Origin: Lachnospiraceae bacterium UBA7160
GTDB taxonomy: Bacteria; Bacillota; Clostridia; Lachnospirales; Lachnospiraceae
DNA: 64,000 nucleotides
Reading direction: 5' to 3'
NCBI GenBank assembly: GCA_002491565.1
Contig: DKWE01000084.1
Location: 1-64,000, forward strand
The notes beneath the pieces were generated by a model, which saw only the letters and a list, made by a program, of their open reading frames with translations, did not search any database and was not told the DNA's origin. This document shows positions 18,256-24,898 of the stretch, one piece after another (positions within the stretch are counted from its first letter, which is position 1; every line of letters starts with the position of its first letter). The position numbers were made by a program, and so were the translations under genes.

Positions 18256-18388
18256 CTTTTATGATAACCGTAAGAAAACATAAAAAATGCCACGCCGTGA
18301 AATCGACAAAGCGAAGACGGGCTCCCGCGGTCTCAGCTTTACCATAAGCCCTGTATCCCGGACAGCAACTCTGGAAAAATGAAAATTA
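18256..18388. other. Intergenic stretch without a recognised gene
   Basis: Between the marR promoter and the hairpin after the AraC-type gene. Short open frames exist on both strands, but none has a ribosome site or a recognisable product. The part at 18290-18370 is noticeably richer in GC than its flanks and might be a relic or a structured RNA; I cannot say which. Confidence 0.3.
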
Positions 18389-18422
18389 CCCTGCTGCCTG
18401 AGTTTTGCTTCAGGTGGCAGGG
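18389..18422. terminator. Hairpin downstream of the AraC/GyrI-like gene
   Basis: Arms 18389-18401 and 18410-18422 can pair over 13 positions with an 8-nt loop. As plus-strand RNA all 13 pair if two G-U wobbles are allowed; as minus-strand RNA the same two positions are A-C mismatches. Downstream on the minus strand lies TAATTTTCATTTTT, which fits a terminator for the gene ending at 18493. The orientation is therefore ambiguous. Confidence 0.4.
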
Positions 18423-18492
18423 CAATTTTCTGGAGATTTTCCGCCCTCGTATAATACAAAGTCGTCGTTATCTCTTAACATGCCAAATTTTC

Positions 18493-19383
18493 TTATTTCC
18501 TTCTTACTGGAATCCACAGCTCACAGAACAGATCACTTCTTCCTTTTTCAAAGTATATTTCATAATCTGTTTCTGCTTCTGCTTCATATCCCATCTGTGG
18601 CAAAAATTCCTTGTAGAACTTAGACCAGGTGTCATCGATGCAATCACCATCCTCACCGATGCAGTCAAATACAACATAAGTTCCCGGTTTCACATCCCAG
18701 ATGCGATAGCCTGCTTTTTCTATTTCCCCATAATCAAACTCCGATGTATCTTCATCAACTAACACACCAATTCCATATTCAAACGCATCCTCTCCTTCCT
18801 TTGTCGGGGAGCATAGTCCATACAAGTCCCGCTTTCCTTCCGGCCGAAGATTGCGAATTCGCTCCACCAGATTTTTATCATGACACTCTCTCCAAAAATC
18901 AGGAATTTCATGATTTTCCTCGTCATTGATGATTTCATTTCGAAAACTTCTTACCAATGCAATAAATTTCTGTTCCTCTGTTTGTACGATTCTGTAATCC
19001 ATACTTTTACCACCTTCCACAGTTATTTTAATAACAAGCGGATTAAAAAGTACAAGTTTTGCAAACTCTTCTCTCGCAAACCTGGGAGCAACTCCATGAA
19101 ATCTTGTAAATGCCTTGGTAAAACTCTCTGGTGTTTCATAACCATACTTCATCGCAACGTCTGTTATTTTAGCATCCGTTTCCATAATTTCTCTACCAGC
19201 TAACGATAATCTACGGTTACGAATATAGGCATTAGCTGTCATTCCTGTAAGAAAGCTAAATGCCCTATGAAACTCATAGCTTGAAGTGTGCACCTGCTTC
19301 GCTACATCTTCATAGTTAATATCTTCCATAAGATGCTCTTCCATATAAGTAATTGCCTGCTGCATTGCTGCTATCCACTCCAT
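18493..19383 (-). CDS. AraC-family regulator with GyrI-like effector-binding domain
   Basis: Transcriptional regulator of 296 residues. The N-terminal AraC DNA-binding domain (about 5-105) has both helix-turn-helix units: YEDVAKQVHTSSYEFHRAFS and ITDVAMKYGYETPESFTKAF, with the FHGVAPRFARE end. The C-terminal part (about 130-296) is a GyrI-like/effector-binding fold with PGTYVVFDCIG and the closing YEIYFEKG segments, which in relatives of SoxS/Rob binds small molecules. ATG 19383 is preceded by AGGAGGAG; the frame runs back to 19509 across that site without family sequence. It stands alone. Target genes are not evident. Confidence 0.92.
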   Translation of the reverse strand: MEWIAAMQQAITYMEEHLMEDINYEDVAKQVHTSSYEFHRAFSFLTGMTANAYIRNRRLSLAGREIMETDAKITDVAMKYGYETPESFTKAFTRFHGVAPRFAREEFAKLVLFNPLVIKITVEGGKSMDYRIVQTEEQKFIALVRSFRNEIINDEENHEIPDFWRECHDKNLVERIRNLRPEGKRDLYGLCSPTKEGEDAFEYGIGVLVDEDTSEFDYGEIEKAGYRIWDVKPGTYVVFDCIGEDGDCIDDTWSKFYKEFLPQMGYEAEAETDYEIYFEKGRSDLFCELWIPVRRK

Positions 19384-19704
19384 ACTTTTCTCCTCCTGTT
19401 GAAGTCTATTATAGGAGCAATTTGAGACGGTTACATTTCCCAGCTTGCGAAGTTCTGTCAGATTGTAAAATTCATATCTGCCTCTTCGTCTGTATTGCAA
19501 GTATATCATTAATCCCCCTGCTTTGCCAGGTACAGTTCGCTTTTCTGTTCTTGCAAGCGTATTCCAGCGCTTCCCCTCTGTTTTGAAAGATTCGCAGCCC
19601 GTTCCTCTTGCCTGTTGACTGCCCGGCTGGGTTTGCCATTCATACTTAGTCTTATGTGTGTAAGATATGTAATCACAATATTTTATGCTTTGTTAAACTG
19701 TATA
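19384..19704. other. Intergenic region between divergent AraC-type and BlaI-type genes
   Basis: Holds the promoter of the minus-strand AraC-type gene, which I cannot place exactly, and leads into the plus-strand blaI promoter. The stretch 19500-19660 has no open frame with a ribosome site and no clear repeat. Nothing else recognised. Confidence 0.35.
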
Positions 19705-19733
19705 TTGACGTTCCCTCTCGTTTTCTATATAAT
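19705..19733 (+). promoter_or_regulatory. blaI promoter and nearby operator-like repeat
   Basis: TTGACG (19705-19710), 17 nt, TATAAT (19728-19733). Just downstream, between the promoter and the ribosome site, is the inverted repeat ATTAC-AAAG-GTAAT (about 19750-19763), close to the TACA/TGTA core that BlaI/MecI proteins bind. Autoregulation is therefore likely. Confidence 0.6.
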
Positions 19734-19779
19734 GATGTCAGGTTTAATTATTACAAAGGTAATAGTAAAGGAGTATTCT

Positions 19780-20169
19780 ATGGAAAAATTACCTCAGATT
19801 TCAGAGGCCGAATACGAAATTATGAAGATTATCTGGGCCGACTATCCCATCAGCACAAATGAAGTATGTGAGAAAGCCCGCCTGACTCATAGCTGGAGCC
19901 AGAAGACCATCCATACCCTGCTGACCAGACTGAATGCGAAAAAAGTCATTTCCTATGATCAAAGAGGCAGGATGTACTACTACTATCCGCTGATTTCGCA
20001 GAAAAAATATCTGGAGCAGGAAAACCATCTCTTCCTGAACCGTTTTTACAACGGAAAGATGGCCCCTATGCTCTCCTCTCTGCTGTCCGATTCCGAAATT
20101 CCGGACTCAGAACTGCAGAATCTGTACGACATGATTCAAACCAAATTGAAAAGCGGTGATAAACAATGA
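19780..20169 (+). CDS. blaI: BlaI/MecI/CopY-family repressor
   Basis: DNA-binding repressor of 129 residues. The winged helix covers about residues 5-75: ISEAEYEIMKIIWADYPIST, then WSQKTIHTLLTRLNAKKVI as recognition region and the wing YDQRGRMYYYYPLI. The C-terminal dimerisation helices follow (NRFYNGKMAPMLSSLLSD). ATG 19780 has AAAGGAG 6 nt upstream. In intact systems it represses a beta-lactamase or penicillin-binding protein gene and is cut after BlaR1 senses a beta-lactam. Here the next gene, blaR1, is truncated and the controlled PBP gene is wrecked, so the repressor may be stuck in the repressing state or may serve other operators. Confidence 0.93.
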   Translation: MEKLPQISEAEYEIMKIIWADYPISTNEVCEKARLTHSWSQKTIHTLLTRLNAKKVISYDQRGRMYYYYPLISQKKYLEQENHLFLNRFYNGKMAPMLSSLLSDSEIPDSELQNLYDMIQTKLKSGDKQ

Positions 20170-20465
20170 TATTTCCCATAAATTTTTTAATCTGCAATGG
20201 ATTCCTGACTATTCTGCTTTTCTTCCTTCTGTCTGTCAGACACTTGATGAAAAAGCAGCTTACGCCTCATGCCCGGTACAGCTTATGGTATGTATTTTCT
20301 GCAGCCCTGCTGCTCCCCTTTCTGCCACTCCAAAGCACTTCCCGGGAACTATTTTACCTGCTGGTATCGAAGCTTTCCCGCCCTGCTTTTTCCCGCCAGA
20401 TTTCTGCGGCGGCAACCGAAAACACCGCTCCTGCCGTTGTCATCACTTCTCCATGTCCGGCATGA
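20166..20465 (+). pseudogene. Truncated BlaR1/MecR1-type sensor (M56 family), N-terminal fragment
   Basis: The start overlaps the blaI stop (ATGA), as in intact bla operons. Roughly the first 85 residues look native: a hydrophobic helix (FLICNGFLTILLFFLL), a basic turn, RYSLWYVFSAALLLPFLPL, a signature of BlaR1 N-termini, and RQISAAATEN. The frame then stops at residue 99. The M56 zinc-protease domain (HExxH) and the beta-lactam sensor domain are absent. From about 20430 the DNA is instead the antisense of a penicillin-binding protein gene, so a deletion has joined the two converging genes. The fragment cannot sense or cleave. Confidence 0.85.
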
Positions 20466-21228
20466 TTCCAACATTTAATAGGAGGAAACACCTTATCAAA
20501 TACACCGTCGCAAAATACGCTTGTCTGGAAATCAATGACTCCTTCCTGGATTCCGGCTATAATCGTAACCGGCTTTAACGTAGAGCCCGGTGCAGAGAGC
20601 TGCTGCGTCGCACGGTTATATAGTGGAAGGGAACCATTCTGGCAGATTTTGCTGTAATATTCTACATCTATGTCATTCGCAAAGCGGTTATTATCATAGC
20701 TCGGATAGCTGACACATGCCAGCACCTTTCCTGTCTTCGTATCTGCTACGACAGCTGAGCCTGAGCAGGGATCTAAGGCCAGATCCGACGGTGTGATCTC
20801 AAGCTTTTGGATTTTCTGCAGAATCAGCTCATACAAAAGCATCAAAAGCTCATCCGGCGACATCACATCATCCAGCAGCATATACTTATAAACCAGCCTT
20901 TCCAATCCGCTTTTGCCCTTCAACTGCTCCAGCGCACAGGATACCACCTGCTCCAGCGCCTCATAGACTGCGTCTTGCAACTCCATATCAATGCTCAGAT
21001 AGACATCCTTCCCCGGAACTGCATCTGCCACACTCACCTCTGAAATAGTCCGCCCCATACGATCTACCAGAATCTCTTTTTCCCCATCTCTTCCCTGCAA
21101 ATACTCCTCCAGGAATTGCTCCCTAGTGCATAGCGGATTCCCAAAAGTTTCAGCAATTCCTCGTTCGTCCACTCCTCAGGAATACCATACGCTTCTTTTT
21201 CTTCCTCTGTCAGATCCTCAATGTCCGA
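20430..21228 (-). pseudogene. Decayed penicillin-binding transpeptidase gene
   Basis: Class-B PBP relic with at least three lesions. Upstream, the operator/promoter runs straight into the middle of the N-terminal domain (LTEEEKEAYGIPEEW, then EELLKLLGIRYA), so the start codon and membrane anchor are gone. Near 21128 an out-of-frame deletion joins LGIRYA to EEYLQGRDGEKEILVDRMG, losing most of the dimerisation domain. Then an open transpeptidase stretch follows with the SxxK motif STLK in APGSTLKPV and CWNHAGHGE. At about 20430 the gene ends abruptly at the blaR1 junction, so the SxN and KTG motifs are missing. It was the target gene of the blaI-blaR1 system, probably a low-affinity PBP. Confidence 0.85.
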
Positions 21229-21278
21229 CTTACATGTGTAATACTTTCTTTATATTACACATGTAAGACTATAATGTC
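21229..21278 (-). promoter_or_regulatory. Intact BlaI-type promoter/operator with nested palindromes
   Basis: The 15-nt arms CTTACATGTGTAATA (21229-21243) and TATTACACATGTAAG (21253-21267) are perfect inverted repeats around a 9-nt spacer. Each arm itself contains a 12-nt palindrome (TTACATGTGTAA, TTACACATGTAA), the size and core expected for a BlaI dimer site. On the minus strand a TTGACA box (about 21277-21272), 17 nt, then TAATAT form a strong promoter overlapped by one operator, with the other just downstream. This is a textbook repressible promoter, still in place although the PBP gene it served is broken. Confidence 0.75.
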
Positions 21279-21443
21279 AAGATATTTTTCTGACAATTCT
21301 GCAAAAACCATCTCTTTCAGACATAGGAACCGGCATCACAGTGATTCAGATGCACGATTTCCCGTATGAGAGGCAGAGAGCCAGCAGGAAGAGCGGATAA
21401 CTAAAGGCGGGCTAAGTATTCATGTGAACAAACTATGAAATAT

Positions 21444-23387
21444 TTATCGCCTCCGCTTTCGATATAATTTTACAAACAAGAATGCCCCTATCAGAACTAT
21501 AAAAGAAATTCCATACCAGACCAGCGTATCCGCGACAGAACTGCCCGTGTTATTGCCGAAATTCATATCCGGCATATTCTTCCCGCCGACTTCCGGTCTT
21601 TTCATATTTCCTGACTGTCTGAATACTCCGGTATCGTCAGTTGGACTTTCTTGCTGTGATTCCTCATCCCCCACTTCGGATTGTTCCTCCTGCTGCCTTT
21701 GTTCATTCTGTGGCAAACCGGAATTCCCCGGCGGAGCTTCCGGAACCTGTGATGGATCAAAGCCTTCCGGCAGTTCACCGCCAAACTGCGGTGGATCAAA
21801 GCCTTCCGGCAGTTCACCACCAAACTGCGGTGGGGTAAAGCCTTCCGGCAGCTCACCGCCAAATTGCGAGCCTGATACATCAGTCCCCGATTTCGTGGAG
21901 CCGGTTTGGCCCGTACTCCGGTCAGCAGTCTCTGGCCTCCTGTTTTGTAAGTCATTTCCGTCATTCTGTGGACTGTTCCCCCTCTGCGGACCGCCTCCAC
22001 CCATGTCCATTACTCCCATTACAGTAAGATCCAACCCGGATGCGTCTACAAGTGCATTCGAATTTCGCTGCTCACTTTCCGTAGAGGGAATCGTACCTTC
22101 CAGCTGCCCACGGATGGATTCTCCCCGAAGCGTTACCACCTGGGAAAATATTTCGACCGCCTCCAGATATTCTTCCTGCGTATAAAATGCCGTCGGGTCT
22201 GTTCCTACCATTCCATCAATCTGGCTGCGCACACGGTTATAAAAGGTTTCAAACCCGCCTCCATCCATATATTCGTCTACCAGCTGCCGCAGATAGCTAT
22301 AATATCGCGCCCGATACTCTTCATTTTCCATCAGCGTATCAAAGAAATTTGTTCCGGAAAACGCATTGTCAATGGCACTGTTGACCACATCGGCAGCGCT
22401 ACCTCCCATCCCTCCCAGAGACAGGTTATAATCCCATGGAAGGATATTCAGTTGTCCGTCATACTCATACAGGTAATAATTGTGCGCCATCATACCGGAC
22501 AAACTGTCTTCATTAACCGCAAACACATGGACTGCCATATATTTCAAAAGATTATCCACATCTGCATAGGTTTCCAGATTGTTTCCCTCTGAAATATGTT
22601 TTAATGCTTTCACAACCCGTTTATGGTCTGCTTCCTTGGTAGCTGTCACCTCACCATCCCATATCGCAGAGTAGCTGTTCAGGTCATCATCCGTATAATT
22701 GAGATTTGCTCCGCTTCCGCCCATAGGGAATCCGCCGCCCATCCCTCCCATGTTCATGCTTTCCGGCTTATAGAGATTTCCTTTTTCAGTACCGTAATTC
22801 CGCAGGATAAAGCTGTCTTCCACTGCCTCCAGCGCCAGGTACACGCCCCAGTATTCCCCATTAACAAAAATTTCCGCATAATTGTAGAGGGAGGCATCTG
22901 CATCCAGATACTGATACATATCATATATCAATGCTTCCTTCATATTCGTCGCATCTGCATAATTGTTATTCAAAATAAGTTTGTCCAGGCCATAACAGGT
23001 CTGTCCGTCCACATACTGGTCAAACTCCAGTTTCAGACTGTACCGGTCGGTTTCCGGATCACTGGCAATGGCGGTCAGACTGGTATTCCCTTTTGGCCGA
23101 ATACCTACCCGATAAAAAGTTTCCCCATTGATCTCTATATTACACTGGTAATAAGTCTCCGCCGTCGCGCCATCCAGCATTTTCTGCCATTCTTCTTCGT
23201 CCATCAGGATATTCACCTGCATGACTTCCTCTGTATCAAAAAGCCTGGATTCATATTCCATGGTAAGACCAGAGCCCCCGGCAGCTTCCAGCAGCTGTTC
23301 GGAAAAAACCATTGCAAACAGGCATAGGCAGACAGCAAGTGCCATAATACCGGCAGCAATTTTTGTAATATGCTTGTGTGCAATCAT
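21444..23387 (-). CDS. CotH-kinase-family secreted/surface protein
   Basis: Surface protein of 647 residues. A signal anchor (about 8-30) leads into a CotH kinase domain: WQKMLDGATAETYYQCNIEI, the R-P-K-G-N-T-S block near 88, LDKLILNNNYAD near 130, VNGEYWGVYLALE near 170 and the metal/ATP motif LPWDYNLS near 315. A low-complexity Gly/Pro/Gln tail holds three 13-residue repeats (21747-21863), then a C-terminal membrane helix and basic end KLYRKRRR, so the protein is anchored at both ends or via the tail. CotH of Bacillus phosphorylates spore coat proteins; related genes beside VTC and DUF4956 genes, as here, are common in gut Firmicutes and need not be tied to spores. Substrate unknown. Confidence 0.9.
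   Translation of the reverse strand: MIAHKHITKIAAGIMALAVCLCLFAMVFSEQLLEAAGGSGLTMEYESRLFDTEEVMQVNILMDEEEWQKMLDGATAETYYQCNIEINGETFYRVGIRPKGNTSLTAIASDPETDRYSLKLEFDQYVDGQTCYGLDKLILNNNYADATNMKEALIYDMYQYLDADASLYNYAEIFVNGEYWGVYLALEAVEDSFILRNYGTEKGNLYKPESMNMGGMGGGFPMGGSGANLNYTDDDLNSYSAIWDGEVTATKEADHKRVVKALKHISEGNNLETYADVDNLLKYMAVHVFAVNEDSLSGMMAHNYYLYEYDGQLNILPWDYNLSLGGMGGSAADVVNSAIDNAFSGTNFFDTLMENEEYRARYYSYLRQLVDEYMDGGGFETFYNRVRSQIDGMVGTDPTAFYTQEEYLEAVEIFSQVVTLRGESIRGQLEGTIPSTESEQRNSNALVDASGLDLTVMGVMDMGGGGPQRGNSPQNDGNDLQNRRPETADRSTGQTGSTKSGTDVSGSQFGGELPEGFTPPQFGGELPEGFDPPQFGGELPEGFDPSQVPEAPPGNSGLPQNEQRQQEEQSEVGDEESQQESPTDDTGVFRQSGNMKRPEVGGKNMPDMNFGNNTGSSVADTLVWYGISFIVLIGAFLFVKLYRKRRR
21747..21863 (-). 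repeat. Three tandem 39-nt repeats inside the CotH gene
   Basis: Three consecutive 39-nt units encode FGGELPEGF[T/D]P[P/S]Q, differing by one or two residues. The array lies in the disordered tail between the kinase domain and the C-terminal membrane helix, and may vary in copy number between strains by slippage. Confidence 0.85.
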
Positions 23388-23399
23388 AGGCCACCTCCA

Positions 23400-24071
23400 T
23401 CATGACATATATTCGCCGTTATAAGTGACTAATGTTGCATTTTCAACTCCTGGTACTTTCTTAATATGATTGACAAACGCAGTTCCTGCATCCTTTGTCC
23501 GAAGTTCTGTCGTAAGCTCAATTCCTGTGGAATTTACTGTTTTTGCTTTTACACTGTAATACTCCACGCTCTTATCTAAAATGCCCAGTGCCGCACCCTC
23601 TGCTTTTTCATCACAGAGATTTAATACAAGAATATAAGGATTGTTATGTATTTTTCGATTTGCAAACAGGAGCAGTATAATACCGATAATTGCAGAACCA
23701 ATCACTGCCAGTGGAATCATACCCGCCCCAATCACAATGCCAACTGCCAGCGACCAGAACAAAAACACAATTTCTACCGGTTCCTTAATAGCTGCCCGGA
23801 AACGGACGATAGACAACGCGCCGACCATGCCGAGGGAGAGCACCACATTGGACGTAACTGCCATGATCACAAGCGTTGTCACCAGAGAAAGCCCTACGAG
23901 CGTCAAAGCAAATCCGCTGGAGTACATCACGCCTGTCAGCGTTTTTTTGTAAACGATAAAAATATACAAGCCAATCACCAGAGCGACCGCAAGCCCTAAA
24001 ATTGTATCAATAATAGAGAACTCCGTTACACTTTCCAGAAAACTGGATTTGAAAATATCGTTAAAACTCAT
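23400..24071 (-). CDS. DUF4956 membrane protein
   Basis: Protein of 223 residues with about four membrane helices in its first 150 residues (IDTILGLAVALVIGLYIFIV, then VGLSLVTTLVIMAV and GVIGAGMI-type segments) and a soluble C-terminal domain. The motif LSLGMVGALSIVRFRAAIKEP near 85-105 is the diagnostic block of DUF4956. The family occurs beside VTC-type polyphosphate polymerase and CotH genes, exactly as here (12 nt from CotH, 23 nt from VTC). The function is not known; a role in moving or coupling polyphosphate at the membrane has been suggested by context only. Confidence 0.9.
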   Translation of the reverse strand: MSFNDIFKSSFLESVTEFSIIDTILGLAVALVIGLYIFIVYKKTLTGVMYSSGFALTLVGLSLVTTLVIMAVTSNVVLSLGMVGALSIVRFRAAIKEPVEIVFLFWSLAVGIVIGAGMIPLAVIGSAIIGIILLLFANRKIHNNPYILVLNLCDEKAEGAALGILDKSVEYYSVKAKTVNSTGIELTTELRTKDAGTAFVNHIKKVPGVENATLVTYNGEYMS

Positions 24072-24094
24072 TCCTTCATCCTCCTGTCGTTTCT

Positions 24095-24784
24095 TTAACC
24101 AAATCTGCGGCAGGCTCCATATTTGGAAAATGCCTGCTGGCGGATTCCATTTATTTGTAACAATGACTGAACAATTTCTGGCAAATACGCATCATATTTT
24201 ACTTCCAGTATGATACTGCCCGGATCATCCGTTGCGTCAATGTCCCACATTTTCTGATCTAAAAAATTTTGGTGGAACAGACTGGTGCGGATATGGGAAT
24301 CAAAGGTAACGCGGACATTGCCCGCCGAATACACATAAGGTTCCCGGATATAGGATACCAGTACTCTGGGCCGAAGCTGCTGGCTGTTCATCTTACAGTA
24401 CAATTCCTGAACCAACTCTGAAGGATGCGCTAACATCCATTCCCTTTGACCCTCCAACAGCGCCCGGCATTCTTCTTCTTTCAGGCATGCGTCAATCTTC
24501 ATACAGAGAGAGTTGATCTTCAGCTTTTTTTCCAGAACAATATAGGACAAGTCACCGTTATAAAATCGGATGCGGAATTTCTCTCGTTTCTGCATGCCAT
24601 CAACCTTCTCCCGGAGTGCTTTATCCCTATAGTTATCAAGATAGATGCTCTGGATGATGTATCTGCCGTTATCCCGAATGTGTTCATCTGGCTTCATCAC
24701 CGCCCGGAGTCTCTGGCGCAACGCCAGGTAATCCGCAAAATTGATTTGGTATTTCAGTTCATGTCTGTAAATTCCATTTTTCAT
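24095..24784 (-). CDS. VTC-domain polyphosphate polymerase-like protein
   Basis: Cytoplasmic protein of 229 residues resembling the catalytic VTC domain (PF09359), which makes polyphosphate from ATP in a tunnel lined with basic residues. Visible landmarks are the start YRHELKYQI, YIIQSIYLDN near 45, KFRIRFYNG near 70, IVLEKK near 82, the strand VTFDSHIRTS near 170, ILEVKYDAYLP near 195 and the end FSKYGACRRFG. These match the charged tunnel motifs R-x-R, EKK and E-x-K-Y. ATG 24784 is chosen for AGGAAGGA upstream; the frame extends to 24850 without family residues. First gene of the VTC-DUF4956-CotH operon. Whether it makes polyphosphate has to be inferred from the family. Confidence 0.88.
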   Translation of the reverse strand: MKNGIYRHELKYQINFADYLALRQRLRAVMKPDEHIRDNGRYIIQSIYLDNYRDKALREKVDGMQKREKFRIRFYNGDLSYIVLEKKLKINSLCMKIDACLKEEECRALLEGQREWMLAHPSELVQELYCKMNSQQLRPRVLVSYIREPYVYSAGNVRVTFDSHIRTSLFHQNFLDQKMWDIDATDDPGSIILEVKYDAYLPEIVQSLLQINGIRQQAFSKYGACRRFG

Positions 24785-24834
24785 CCAAAATTCCTTCCTG
24801 CTTATAAATTTGATCACGCCGGCAGATACATTGC

Positions 24835-24868
24835 AAAAGCCCGGCAGCATTTAGATCTGCTGCCGGGC
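24835..24868 (-). terminator. Strong terminator after the 814-residue GH3 gene
   Basis: Perfect 11-bp stem GCCCGGCAGCA (24839-24849) with TGCTGCCGGGC (24858-24868) and an 8-nt loop. Read on the minus strand it is followed by TTTTGC. It lies 30 nt downstream of the GH3 stop and just ahead of the VTC gene, so it separates the two minus-strand units. Confidence 0.75.
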
Positions 24869-24898
24869 CTGGGTAAACCATGCTAAGATGATTTCACA

